The notes beneath the pieces are model-generated. The model worked only from the letters and a program-made list of their open reading frames with translations, searched no databases and was not told the origin of the DNA. Shown here one piece after another: positions 17,570-26,565 of a stretch of 64,000 nt of DNA; position 1 is the first letter of the stretch; every line of letters begins with the position of its first letter. Position numbers and translations under genes: made by a program. Source of the DNA: CF-118 sp035934385 (GTDB lineage: Bacteria > Chloroflexota > Dormibacteria > Dormibacterales > Dormibacteraceae); contig DASYXY010000066.1 of NCBI GenBank assembly GCA_035934385.1, positions 5,562-69,561 of the forward strand, read 5' to 3'.

Positions 17570-18463
17570 GTGCTGGCGGCGTGCACGAGCTCGACGCCCC
17601 CACAGCCGCACCAGACCGGCCTTGTCTTGGTGCCGATGAACAGTGTTACGAAGCAGGCCGAGGCGTCCATCGGGTCCGACCCCGTGGCGGTGATCGTCTC
17701 CGATGACGGCGCCACCGCCTACGTCGCGGACAGCGCGCCCGGCGATGTGTACGCTGTCAGGCTTCCGCAGCTGCGCGTGAGGTGGAAGGCGCACACCGGC
17801 GGCAATCCCTTCGGCCTTCTTCTGCACGCCGGTCACCTCTTCGTGAGCCTGTTCAGCGGCGCGGCGGTGGTGGAGCTCGAACCCGCGACCGGCAGGCAGA
17901 CGGCCAGCCACAAGGTCACCGCCGGGCCCGGCGTGGTGAGCCTCGACCCCAACGGAGATGTGATCGTGGCGGGCACGCACGGCGAGATCGACTATCTCGA
18001 CGGCAGGTCGGTACGCGCCGGACACGGGTACGCGGTGGCGGTGGGAGGGAGCGCTCTGGACCAGATATGGACAGCCGATTACGAGCGCGCCGAGCTCGTG
18101 CGCGCAGGCGACCTGCACACTGTCGGCTTACCGATGCCGATGTTTCCGTTCTGGCTGGCGCCCTACCTGGGCGGCTCCATTCTCGTGGCCGCCGAAGGCG
18201 CCGACGAGGACAAAGACCTCGGCGGCGTCTTCGTGTTCGACCCGTCGACCGAGAAGTGGACGACGCTCGCGCTTGTACGCGATCCGGACCAAACCGTCTT
18301 TTACACCTACGGGGTGACCTACATAGCAGCACACGGCGACCGCGCAGTGCTGTCGGTCTACGCGGGCGAGGTCGCGAAAATGGCGCAAGGTATCCCGGCG
18401 GTGGCACTCGCCCCCGACCCAACTTTGGACTACGTCGTCGTAGTGGCCAACGACCATGAGTAG
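17570..18463 (+). CDS. YncE/WD40-like beta-propeller protein, probable lipoprotein (start uncertain)
   Basis: About 300 residues with repeated beta-blade units such as SDDGATAYVADSAPGDVYAV and FVFDPSTEKW, typical of extracytoplasmic beta-propellers. Just before the body is a lipobox-like CLVLAACTSS, but the only in-frame start upstream of it is 17381, deep in the radical SAM gene. GTG 17570 would leave just a stub before the Cys; TTG 17627, GTG 17630 and ATG 17636 are other options. Either the signal peptide is translated from an unusual start or it has been eroded. It sits between the radical SAM and DoxX genes in one operon. Confidence 0.65.
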   Translation: MLAACTSSTPPQPHQTGLVLVPMNSVTKQAEASIGSDPVAVIVSDDGATAYVADSAPGDVYAVRLPQLRVRWKAHTGGNPFGLLLHAGHLFVSLFSGAAVVELEPATGRQTASHKVTAGPGVVSLDPNGDVIVAGTHGEIDYLDGRSVRAGHGYAVAVGGSALDQIWTADYERAELVRAGDLHTVGLPMPMFPFWLAPYLGGSILVAAEGADEDKDLGGVFVFDPSTEKWTTLALVRDPDQTVFYTYGVTYIAAHGDRAVLSVYAGEVAKMAQGIPAVALAPDPTLDYVVVVANDHE

Positions 18464-18902
18464 GGCCGCGGCGGCCTGGCCGAGCCTCGTCCGGATCGTC
18501 GTCGCGTTCTACTGGCTCTACTTCGCCAGCCAGAAATGGACCGGCGTCGACTGGATGCAGAGCGTGATCAAGGGCACAGCCGACGCCAACCCGATCCCGG
18601 GCCTGCATCAATTTCTCGAGACCGTCGTCGCCCCCAACTGGTTCGTGTTCGGGGTGATGCAGGGCGCCGCCGAGACGGTGGTCGGCGTGCTCCTCCTCCT
18701 CGGCATCGGCACCCGTTGGGCCGCGATCCTGGGCGTGCTGCTCGCGGCGAACCTCGCGTTTACAGTGGCGTTCGCAGTCAGCGACGATGGGTTCAGGTGG
18801 CTTTACTGGCTGGGCCTGATGGTCAACGCGCAGGTGGTGGTGTCCGGTGCGGGTCCGTTGGCGATCAGCAGGTTCAAGTGGGTACCCGCGTACTTGCGCT
18901 GA
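18456..18902 (+). CDS. DoxX-like four-helix membrane protein
   Basis: 148 residues with four hydrophobic helices. The opening SLVRIVVAFYWLYFASQKW and the mid-region GAAETVVGVLLLLGIGTRWAA match DoxX/DoxD-type quinone-linked membrane proteins, which act in respiratory or redox complexes. It overlaps the preceding propeller gene by eight bases and the following lipoprotein gene by 25, so all three are probably one transcript. Partner and substrate unknown. Confidence 0.75.
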   Translation: MSRAAAAWPSLVRIVVAFYWLYFASQKWTGVDWMQSVIKGTADANPIPGLHQFLETVVAPNWFVFGVMQGAAETVVGVLLLLGIGTRWAAILGVLLAANLAFTVAFAVSDDGFRWLYWLGLMVNAQVVVSGAGPLAISRFKWVPAYLR

Positions 18903-19363
18903 TCGCCGTGATGCTCTGCGCGTGCAGCTCCAGCGCGACGTCGAAGGCGGCGGTCACACCCTCACCTGGCTGCCGGCCCGGTGCGCCGGAGGCGGGCGTC
19001 TGGCAGCCGGATCGGCTGCGTGTCCTGAAGCCGTGCCAGCAAGCCGCCGGCGTGGTCATACAGGTGATCGAGGAGCCAGACGGCGACAGACACGTGTGGC
19101 TTCACGTGGATGCCGGCTACGAGTTCCTGCTCAACTCAGAAAACCACTTCCAGGGCCAGCCCGCGCTTGTGGCCGAGATCACGCCGGACTGTCCGCTCGA
19201 GACGAACCCGCCCGACGCCAACAGCGCCGCCAGGTGTCCGGCTTCTCATCTGAAGATCCCCAGGCCGCGCGATCACATCGTCATCTTCGGGCCGTGGGTG
19301 CTTGACACCAATCACGGGTGGAACGAGATCCATCCGGTCGATTCAATCGTCCAGTTACGCTAG
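18878..19363 (+). CDS. Small lipoprotein, unknown function
   Basis: 161 residues from GTG 18878. RVLALIAVMLCACSSS is a short lipoprotein signal with lipobox LCAC. The mature part has four Cys and a hydrophilic beta-rich look (VVIQVIEEPDGDRHVWLHVDAGYEFLL), somewhat like small OB/beta-barrel envelope modules. It follows doxX with a 25-base overlap. No recognised family. Confidence 0.65.
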   Translation: MGTRVLALIAVMLCACSSSATSKAAVTPSPGCRPGAPEAGVWQPDRLRVLKPCQQAAGVVIQVIEEPDGDRHVWLHVDAGYEFLLNSENHFQGQPALVAEITPDCPLETNPPDANSAARCPASHLKIPRPRDHIVIFGPWVLDTNHGWNEIHPVDSIVQLR

Positions 19364-19367
19364 TCGC

Positions 19368-19802
19368 GTGGGATTCGACGCTGAGGGCTACGGGTTTCCA
19401 GAACACGACCGGACGCTTGCTCGGCTGATCGCTGACATCCGAGTGATGGGGCCCGCCGGCGTCGAGCGCGCCGCGCAGGGCTGGGACGATTCCGCAGGTG
19501 GTGGCAAGCACGCCGCATATCGCGACGCCGAGCGCGCCGCGACTCATGCGATCGAGCAGAACGACCGTGGTCCCGCTTGGGACGCGCTGCGCAGCTCGCT
19601 GTTCGGAATGACCGAGTCGGGGCAGGCGCTCATCTCGTGGAAGGCCGAACACGGCGACACGGGTCACAAGGCGGAAGACGCGGCTTTCGGCGCAGCGCTC
19701 GCGCTGGTGTCGAGCGACCTCATCACCCACCGCCAGTTCGAGACACTGGTGCGGCCGATGGGCGAGGCGCTTCCGTGGCTCCTGCCCGAGGTGCCCACCT
19801 AA
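19368..19802 (+). CDS. Conserved-looking hypothetical protein
   Basis: 144 residues, soluble and largely helical, rich in Ala, Glu and Asp; no motif recognised. GTG 19368 is preceded by TACGCT with a six-base gap and no Shine-Dalgarno, so it may be leaderless and separate from the operon that ends five bases earlier. The longer ORF from 19302 overlaps the lipoprotein gene and was not used. Confidence 0.6.
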   Translation: MGFDAEGYGFPEHDRTLARLIADIRVMGPAGVERAAQGWDDSAGGGKHAAYRDAERAATHAIEQNDRGPAWDALRSSLFGMTESGQALISWKAEHGDTGHKAEDAAFGAALALVSSDLITHRQFETLVRPMGEALPWLLPEVPT

Positions 19803-19820
19803 GGCCCGGTTGCAAAAACC

Positions 19821-19852
19821 CCGCCGCTGATCTTGAATTGACGTAGCGGCGG
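19821..19852. promoter_or_regulatory. Inverted repeat upstream of the lactate permease gene
   Basis: CCGCCGCT (19821-19828) and AGCGGCGG (19845-19852) are perfect 8-bp arms around 16 bases. The repeat overlaps a possible -35 TTGACG (19838-19843), which is followed 16 bases later by TGTAAG (19860-19865). It could be an operator for the permease or a hairpin ending the previous gene; there is no T-run, so an operator is favoured. Confidence 0.45.
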
Positions 19853-19879
19853 TCCAGTCTGTAAGCCGGGGGTGCGGAA

Positions 19880-21763
19880 ATGGGCCTATTGCTCACGTTC
19901 CAACAGGCGTATCAGCCTGTCGGCGGCAACCTGTTGCTTTCGGCCCTTGTGGCCGGCCTGCCTCTATACGTCCTGTTCGTCATGCTGGCAGTGCTGCGCC
20001 TGCCGGCCTGGATCAGCGCCATCGCTTCGATGCTGACGGCGGCCGTGCTGAGCTGGCTGGTGTGGGGAATGCCACTCGGAATCACGGTCGGCGCCGCCAC
20101 CGAGGGCATGGCCTTCGGTCTCTGGCCGATCAGCTGGATCGTCCTCAACGCGATCTTCTTCCACAACCTGACGGTCGAAAGCGGTGACTTCGAGGCGATC
20201 AAGCAATCGCTGACCCGGCTCACCGAAGACCGACGTTTGCAGACGCTGCTGGTCGCATTCAGCTTTGGCGCCCTGCTGGAAGGTATAGCCGGCTTCGGCG
20301 CGCCGGTGGCGATCACCGCGTCGATCATGGCCAGCCTGGGCTTCGAACCGGTGACCGCGGCCGTGCTCGCTCTGCTCGCCAACACGGCGCCGGTCGCTTT
20401 TGGATCCATCGGCATCCCGGTCACGACGCTGGGGGGCCTGGTGGCGCCGATCCTGGGCCACACCGACCCGGCGAGCACCACGCGCGCGCTGTCGGCGATG
20501 GTCGGCCGACAGCTGCCCCTGTTCTCGATCCTGATCCCGGCCTACCTCATCGTCGTCATGGCGGGCTGGCGCCGGATGCGCGAGATCCTGCCCGCCGTGC
20601 TGCTGACCGGCGTGTCGTTCGCCGTGGTCCAGTTCTTGATCTCCAATTTCATCGGCCCGGAGCTCACTGACATCATCGCCGCGCTCGTTTCCATGGGCTG
20701 CCTGGCGCTGCTGCTGCGGGTCTGGAAGCCGGCGCAGGTCTATCGCTTCGCGGACGAGTCGAAGACTCCGGCGCCGGCGGCCCAACCACGCCCGGTGATG
20801 GGCGCTGCTTCGGACCTGCCGGGCGAGGCCGCCGCCATTTCCGCCGCGAGTAAGCCGGCCAACACCTGGGCCGCTTACCTCATGTACATCGTGCTCGTGG
20901 TCGTGATCCTCGTCGGCCAGATGGGCAACCTGCCCGGTCTGACCAAGCTGGCGACACCGGCCAACGTCACCGCCGACCTGAAGTGCGGCACGCCCGCGTT
21001 CAAGCTGTGCCCCGCCCCCTGGTTTGGGCCCACGGCCACCGCGGACCGCCAGGCGTTCAAGTTCCCGGATTGGAACGTCCTGTGGCCGGGAACCTACGAG
21101 CTCAACGCGAAGGGCGTGCCGGTGTCGCTCGTGCAGCGCGAGAAGCCGATTGTTTCCAAGCCCACCGCGTACTTGAATCCATTCGACTGGAACATCCTGG
21201 CCGCAGCCGGATCGCTCGTCTTTTACGCCTGCATCGTCGCGTGGCTGGTGATGGTCCTACGGAGAAGGCGCGTGAACTTCTTCAAGGTCTACGCGCGGAC
21301 GGTGCGCCAGCTGGCGCTGCCCATCGTGACGATTGCGTTCATCCTGTCGATCGCGTATCTCATGAACTTCTCGGGCATGACATCGAGCCTGGCCATCGCT
21401 TTCTCCAAGACCGGATTCGTTTTCCCGTTCGTGGCGGCTTTCCTCGGCTGGCTCGGCGTCTTCCTCACCGGCAGCGACACGTCGTCGAACACTCTGTTCG
21501 GACCGCTGCAGGCGCAGACCGCGCAGCAACTTGGGAACGTCAGCCCCATCCTCACCGCCGGCACCAACTCGTCCGGCGGCGTGATGGGCAAGATGATCAG
21601 CCCTCAGAACCTGTCGGTGGGCGCGGCCGGGGTCAACAAAGTGGGCGCCGAAGGTGCGATCTTCGCACGCGTCATCAAATACAGCCTGATCCTGACGAGC
21701 CTCGTCGGGATCGTGGCGATGATCGAGGCATACGTTCTGCCTGGAATTGTCCCGTCGCCCTAG
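19880..21763 (+). CDS. lldP: L-lactate permease family transporter
   Basis: 627 residues with about 13 membrane helices. QTLLVAFSFGALLEGIAGFGAPVAITASI and FLGWLGVFLTGSDTSSNTLFGPLQ are hallmark segments of the LctP/GlcA family, which import L-lactate and glycolate with protons. A loop of about 100 residues before the last helices is longer and more polar than usual. An inverted repeat and possible promoter lie just upstream. No lactate dehydrogenase gene is adjacent, so the substrate could be another 2-hydroxy acid. Confidence 0.92.
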   Translation: MGLLLTFQQAYQPVGGNLLLSALVAGLPLYVLFVMLAVLRLPAWISAIASMLTAAVLSWLVWGMPLGITVGAATEGMAFGLWPISWIVLNAIFFHNLTVESGDFEAIKQSLTRLTEDRRLQTLLVAFSFGALLEGIAGFGAPVAITASIMASLGFEPVTAAVLALLANTAPVAFGSIGIPVTTLGGLVAPILGHTDPASTTRALSAMVGRQLPLFSILIPAYLIVVMAGWRRMREILPAVLLTGVSFAVVQFLISNFIGPELTDIIAALVSMGCLALLLRVWKPAQVYRFADESKTPAPAAQPRPVMGAASDLPGEAAAISAASKPANTWAAYLMYIVLVVVILVGQMGNLPGLTKLATPANVTADLKCGTPAFKLCPAPWFGPTATADRQAFKFPDWNVLWPGTYELNAKGVPVSLVQREKPIVSKPTAYLNPFDWNILAAAGSLVFYACIVAWLVMVLRRRRVNFFKVYARTVRQLALPIVTIAFILSIAYLMNFSGMTSSLAIAFSKTGFVFPFVAAFLGWLGVFLTGSDTSSNTLFGPLQAQTAQQLGNVSPILTAGTNSSGGVMGKMISPQNLSVGAAGVNKVGAEGAIFARVIKYSLILTSLVGIVAMIEAYVLPGIVPSP

Positions 21764-22548
21764 GGGCGAGCACCAGCTGCAAGGAAATGCAACGCGTGCG
21801 GTAGGGCGAGGTCGCTGCGCAGGAACGCGTTGATATGCCCGAAGCCGGACAGGACGACACATGACGCGTTTGGCATCAGCGCGGCCGCCTCGGCGGTCAC
21901 GCCCTCGGGGTCCTCGAGCTCACCGACCAGGAACAAGGCCGGCGTTTTGATCCGGGGCATCGCGTCCCACTCGTTCCAGTTCCACTCGGGACGCGCCTGG
22001 CGCCACGCGATGAACTGCCCGATGTCGGTGGCGCGGATGCGCTCGGTCATCCACTCCGGTACTTCGCGCACCTCTTCTTTCTTGAAGCCCGCGATCATCA
22101 GCTCCCAACGGGTCTCGCGCAGCTGTTTGACGCGCGCTTCCGTGGCCGCCGCCAGCTGCTCCCGCGTCGCCTTCGCCAGCCCTCCGCTGAAGATGAGCCG
22201 GCTCAAACGCCCGGGGTGCCTGTCTGCAGTGGCAAGGCCGGCGAAGACCGCGTTCGAGTAACCCCAAAAATCAGCGGTGTCCAGCCCCAGGTGATCGATA
22301 AGGGCGACGAGATCGGCAACGTAAAGGTCGAGCTGGTGGGCCGCCGAGCCCTGAGGTCGATCGCTGCGGCCGTGGCCGCGGTGGTCGAAAAGGATGCAGC
22401 GGCGGTCACGCGCCAGCGTTTCGACGTACCCGGCGGCCCGCCACAGCTCGAGGTCGCATCCCGCGCCGAGGTGAAGGACAATCGGCGGACCCTGGCCCTC
22501 GATTTCGTAATAGAGCTGGATGCCATCCGCTGACGTGAAGTAAGGCAT
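21760..22548 (-). CDS. Alpha/beta hydrolase
   Basis: 262 residues with the hydrolase fold: GQGPPIVLHLGAGCDLELW (oxyanion region), ILFDHRGHGRSDRP, nucleophile Ser in FWGYSNAVFAG, a late acid in LVGELEDPE and a His in GFGHINAFL. The elbow reads GYSNA, with Ala in place of the last Gly of GxSxG. Its 3' end overlaps the convergent permease gene by four bases. Substrate unknown. Confidence 0.85.
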   Translation of the reverse strand: MPYFTSADGIQLYYEIEGQGPPIVLHLGAGCDLELWRAAGYVETLARDRRCILFDHRGHGRSDRPQGSAAHQLDLYVADLVALIDHLGLDTADFWGYSNAVFAGLATADRHPGRLSRLIFSGGLAKATREQLAAATEARVKQLRETRWELMIAGFKKEEVREVPEWMTERIRATDIGQFIAWRQARPEWNWNEWDAMPRIKTPALFLVGELEDPEGVTAEAAALMPNASCVVLSGFGHINAFLRSDLALPHALHFLAAGARP

Positions 22549-22583
22549 CGGCGTGATGTTATGCCTGTAATCTGGCGCTCACC

Positions 22584-25277
22584 GTGAGCGCCGCCCCGCC
22601 CGCGCCCGAGACCACGCTCGTCCTGAAGGACGGCTCGACGGTCGCCGTGCGTCCGGTGGAGGCTCATGACGAGGCCGCGCTGACCTCCTTCTATGGAGGC
22701 CTGTCGCCCTCGTCGCTCTCATTTCGCTTCTTCGCCGCGCCGCAAGACGTCGGCGAGGTGGCCAAGCGCCTTGTGATCTCCAACTACGAGTCGCAGTTCG
22801 GCCTCGTCGCCAGCTCGGGCAACCTCATCGTCGCGCACGCGGTGTACATCGTGACCGGCGGACGGCGGGCCGAGATGGGCATCGCCATCGCCGACGATTT
22901 TCAGGGTCGCGGCCTCGGCCTGCTGCTGTTCGCCCAGCTTGCGGACGCGGCCGCACACAGCGGCATCGAGGTGTTCGAGGCCGTGGTCAAGGCGGACAAC
23001 CAGCGCATGCTCGACATGCTGCGCGAGAGCGGGTTTCCGCTGCGCCTCCGTTCGGAGCCCGGAGAGGTCCACGCCGAGATGCCGACCGCCCTCAGCGAAG
23101 AGGCGGGCATGCACTTCGAGCGCCGCCACGCGCAGGCCGCACAGGCGGCGGTCAAGCGATTCCTCGCGCCGCACTCGCTGGCGGTCGTCGGAGCGCCCCT
23201 CGAAGGCCCCACCACGGGCGGGGTGGTGCTGCGCAACATCGTGAACGGCGGCTTCCGGGGCCGCCTTCACCTGGTGAACGGCACCGGGATCGCGGTCGAG
23301 GGCTATCCCGCGTACAAGTCCGTGAAGGACGTTCCCGGTGAGGTGGACGTCGCGGTGATAACCAGCCCGGCCGCCGCTGCGGTGGAAGCCGCCGAAGACT
23401 GCGCCGCCAAGGGCGTGCACGCGCTGGTGATGATCTCGCCCGGGTTCGCGGAGGCCGGCGCCGAAGGCATCGAGCACCAGCGGCGACTGATGGAGATCTG
23501 CAGGACATCCGGGATGCGGGTTGTCGGCCCCAACTGCTCGGGCGTGCTGAACACCTCGCGCCAGATGAGCCTCAACGCGAGCGTCATCCCAACGCTGCCG
23601 CCGCCTGGCAAGATCGGGTTTCTTTCGCAGAGCGGAAGCCTCGGCGCGGCGATCCTCGACCTTGCGCGCGCGCAGGGCACGGGCTTTTCGTCGTTCGTTT
23701 CGTCGGGCAACAACGCCGACATCTCCGCCACCGACCTGGTCCAGTACTGGGAAGCGGACCCCGACACGAACCTCGTGATGCTCTACCTCGAGACGTTCGG
23801 TGATCCGCGCGAGTTCTCGCACGTCGCGCGCCGCGCCGCGCGCACGATGCCCATCCTCGCGGTGAAGGGCGGCCGGTCCGCAGCCGGCGCTCGCGCTGCG
23901 ACCACGTCGCACTCTGGCGTGGTCGTGCGTCCGTCCGCGATCCGGCTCGCGACCTCGAGCGTCAGCGAGGACGCCCTGTTCCAGCAGGCGGGCATCATCC
24001 GCACCGCAACCCTCGCGGAGCTGTTTGGAACGGCGCAGGTGTTGAGCGACCAACCTCTGCCGGCCGGCAATCGCGTCGGCATCATCACGAACGCCGGCGG
24101 ACCGGGCGTTCTGTGCGCGGACTCCTGCGAGTTTCGCGGGCTCAAGGTGCCGGAGCTGCAGGAGGAGGTGAAGGCCGCGCTGGCGGGACTTGTGCCATCG
24201 ACGGCGCTCGTGCACAACCCCGCCACGCTGCTGGCGCAAGCATCTGCCGGCGAATACGCGCGCGCCATCAACGCGCTCGCAGGGTCTAACGACGTGGACG
24301 CGCTCATCGTCATTTACACGCCGCAGGTGGGCAGCAACGCGGAGGATGCTGCGCGCGGAGTGCTCGACGCCGCGGCATCACTGCCGAAAGCCATACCGAT
24401 GGTCGCGGTGTTCATGTCCGTCCCCGATGCGCCGAACCTGCTGCGGTCCGGCACAGTCCGCATTCCCACCTACCAGTTTCCAGAGGACGCGGCCCGGGCG
24501 CTCGGCCACGCCCACCGGTACGCATCCTGGCGCCAGGCGCCATCGGAGCCTGCGCCGCCGCTGGAGGGTGTCGACTCGCATCGGGCGGCGGCTGTTCTAG
24601 CGGCGACGCTGGCCCAGGGTCCTGGCTGGTTGGCGCCGGCGGCGGTCACCGCCCTGCTCGCCTGCTACGGCCTCGCGCCCGCGGAGTCGGTGCTCGTGGC
24701 CTCGCCGCATGACGCGGGCGACGCAGCCAAGAAGCTCGGCGGTACGGTGGCCCTGAAGGGCCTCGTCGCGGGGCTGATCCGAAAGTCGGACGTGGGCGCC
24801 GTGCGCCTTGACCTCGAGGGCTCGCACGAAGTGGAGGCCGCGGCCAAGGACGTCGCCCAGCGCATGGCCGCGATCGGCCAGAAGGTGCAGGCGTTCATCG
24901 TCCAGCGCATGGCGCCGCCCGGGGTCGAGATGCTCGTCGGCGTCGTCCAGGATCGCCACTTCGGGCCGGTGGTCGCGGTGGGCGCGGCGGGGCGCCAAGC
25001 GGAGTTGATGAAGGACGCCCAGGTGCGCCTGACGCCGCTCGGCCGCACCGACGCGGCCACCATGATCCGGTCGCTGGCTACGTATCCGCTGCTCGACGGC
25101 TATCGAGGCGCGGCGCCGGTGAGCATTCCCGCCCTCGAGGACGTCCTGATGCGCGTGGCCGCGTTGGCGGACGCGCACTCGGAAATCGCCGACGTCGACT
25201 TCAACCCGGTCGTCGTCCACGAGCACGGCGCCGTGATCGTCGACGCCCGGATCCGGGTCGAGCCGCTTCCTGCCTAG
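22584..25277 (+). CDS. Fused GNAT acetyltransferase / NDP-forming acyl-CoA synthetase (Pat-type)
   Basis: 897 residues from GTG 22584. Residues 8-175 are a GNAT domain (FQGRGLGLLLFAQLAD), about 190-320 a CoA-binding Rossmann domain (LAVVGAPLEGPTTGG), 330-630 ligase-CoA domains (GFLSQSGSLGAAI), and about 670-897 an ATP-grasp domain. Bacterial Pat enzymes of this make-up acetylate lysines such as that of acetyl-CoA synthetase. The GNAT domain is N-terminal, the reverse of Salmonella Pat. His443 in TTSHSG aligns with the phospho-His of succinyl-CoA synthetases, so the synthetase part may still be active. Confidence 0.9.
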   Translation: MSAAPPAPETTLVLKDGSTVAVRPVEAHDEAALTSFYGGLSPSSLSFRFFAAPQDVGEVAKRLVISNYESQFGLVASSGNLIVAHAVYIVTGGRRAEMGIAIADDFQGRGLGLLLFAQLADAAAHSGIEVFEAVVKADNQRMLDMLRESGFPLRLRSEPGEVHAEMPTALSEEAGMHFERRHAQAAQAAVKRFLAPHSLAVVGAPLEGPTTGGVVLRNIVNGGFRGRLHLVNGTGIAVEGYPAYKSVKDVPGEVDVAVITSPAAAAVEAAEDCAAKGVHALVMISPGFAEAGAEGIEHQRRLMEICRTSGMRVVGPNCSGVLNTSRQMSLNASVIPTLPPPGKIGFLSQSGSLGAAILDLARAQGTGFSSFVSSGNNADISATDLVQYWEADPDTNLVMLYLETFGDPREFSHVARRAARTMPILAVKGGRSAAGARAATTSHSGVVVRPSAIRLATSSVSEDALFQQAGIIRTATLAELFGTAQVLSDQPLPAGNRVGIITNAGGPGVLCADSCEFRGLKVPELQEEVKAALAGLVPSTALVHNPATLLAQASAGEYARAINALAGSNDVDALIVIYTPQVGSNAEDAARGVLDAAASLPKAIPMVAVFMSVPDAPNLLRSGTVRIPTYQFPEDAARALGHAHRYASWRQAPSEPAPPLEGVDSHRAAAVLAATLAQGPGWLAPAAVTALLACYGLAPAESVLVASPHDAGDAAKKLGGTVALKGLVAGLIRKSDVGAVRLDLEGSHEVEAAAKDVAQRMAAIGQKVQAFIVQRMAPPGVEMLVGVVQDRHFGPVVAVGAAGRQAELMKDAQVRLTPLGRTDAATMIRSLATYPLLDGYRGAAPVSIPALEDVLMRVAALADAHSEIADVDFNPVVVHEHGAVIVDARIRVEPLPA

Positions 25278-26512
25278 CCAGACTTCCCCGCCGGCACCAG
25301 CTCGGCGAGATCGACCTTGCTGTCGCCCAACGCTTTCTGGTCGACCTTCTGCCTGCTTTCGATGAGCCTGGAGCCGGCCTCGCCGCCCTCCTTGTCGTTC
25401 ATCGAAAGCACCGCGCAGACCACACCGTCGCGGAGGTAGAACACCGAGAAACGGAGGCCGTCGCGATCGCCGCGCCACACGGCCTGGTCCTCGCCCGATG
25501 CGTTGCCACGGTACTCGAGGCTGACGTCGTACTGGTCGGACCAGAAGTACGGGACTTTGGCGTAAGGAATGTCGCTGCCCGCCGCTATCGAGTTGGCGAT
25601 GCCGCGTCCCTGGCCCTTGGCGACCTCCCAGTGCTCGACCCGGATCGCGCGGCCGAGGAGTGGGTGGTGGTGGAGGGCGATGTCGCCGGCGACGTAAACG
25701 CCCTCGGCCGCCTTCAACGCTTCATCGGCTCTGACGCCCGGACCTTCGATCGGGAGGTCCAGCGCCCTGGGCAGGTCGAGGTTGGGGTCGATGCCGACGG
25801 CGAGGAGCACCATGTCCACCGGTTCTCGTTTCCCGTCCGAGAGCGTGACCCCCGTGACCCGGTTGTGATCGACGTGCCATTCCTTGACGGTCGTTCCAGT
25901 GCGCACATCAACGCCGTGGTCGCGATGAATCGAGGCATAGAGGCGACCCACGTCGTCGCCAAGCGCGCGCGACAGCGGCACTGGAGCGGCCTCGACCATG
26001 AGGACGTCTTTGCCGAGCGTTCTCGCAGAGGCGCCGACCTCAGCGCCGATGAAGCCTGCCCCGACCAGCAGCAGCCGCCTGCTCGCCTGCAGCGCCTGCT
26101 TGATGGTTGAGCTGTCGCGCAGCGAGCGCAGGGTGAACACGTTCTCCGCGTCTGGCACTCCGGGCAGCCTGCGGGGGGTACCGCCGAGGGACAGGATCAG
26201 CACGTCGTAGTCGACGTGGCCGCCGGACTCCACGTCGAGTCGTCGTTCGCCGAGCGAACCGCCGCTGACCCGAGTCTCGAGACGAAGCTCGATGCCCTGC
26301 CTCGCGTAGTCCTCCTCGGGATGGAGGTACACCTTCGGCAGCTCGATCTCGCCGCGCAGGAACTCTTTGGACAGATAAGGACGGTCGTACGGACGATCGT
26401 GGTCGGCGCTGAGGATCGTCACCTCACCGTCGAAGGCTTTCTTGCGCAGCATGAATGCGGCCGCGTCGCCACCGCTGCCACCGCCAACGATCACCACCCT
26501 CTGCTTAGCCAT
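25274..26512 (-). CDS. NAD(P)/FAD-dependent oxidoreductase, ferredoxin-reductase type
   Basis: 412 residues with two dinucleotide folds: VVIVGGGSGGDAAAFML (FAD) and LLLVGAGFIGAEVGASARTLG (NAD). The segments RPYDRPYLSKEFLRGE and GVYVAGDIA match the putidaredoxin/rubredoxin reductase family, which feeds electrons from NADH to ferredoxins of oxygenases. No partner ferredoxin or oxygenase is nearby. The stop overlaps the convergent Pat gene stop by four bases. Confidence 0.9.
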   Translation of the reverse strand: MAKQRVVIVGGGSGGDAAAFMLRKKAFDGEVTILSADHDRPYDRPYLSKEFLRGEIELPKVYLHPEEDYARQGIELRLETRVSGGSLGERRLDVESGGHVDYDVLILSLGGTPRRLPGVPDAENVFTLRSLRDSSTIKQALQASRRLLLVGAGFIGAEVGASARTLGKDVLMVEAAPVPLSRALGDDVGRLYASIHRDHGVDVRTGTTVKEWHVDHNRVTGVTLSDGKREPVDMVLLAVGIDPNLDLPRALDLPIEGPGVRADEALKAAEGVYVAGDIALHHHPLLGRAIRVEHWEVAKGQGRGIANSIAAGSDIPYAKVPYFWSDQYDVSLEYRGNASGEDQAVWRGDRDGLRFSVFYLRDGVVCAVLSMNDKEGGEAGSRLIESRQKVDQKALGDSKVDLAELVPAGKSG

Positions 26513-26565
26513 TCATCGACCTCCTGAGATCGATACCGCGCCTGGTCACGACCCCGGGCAGAGAC

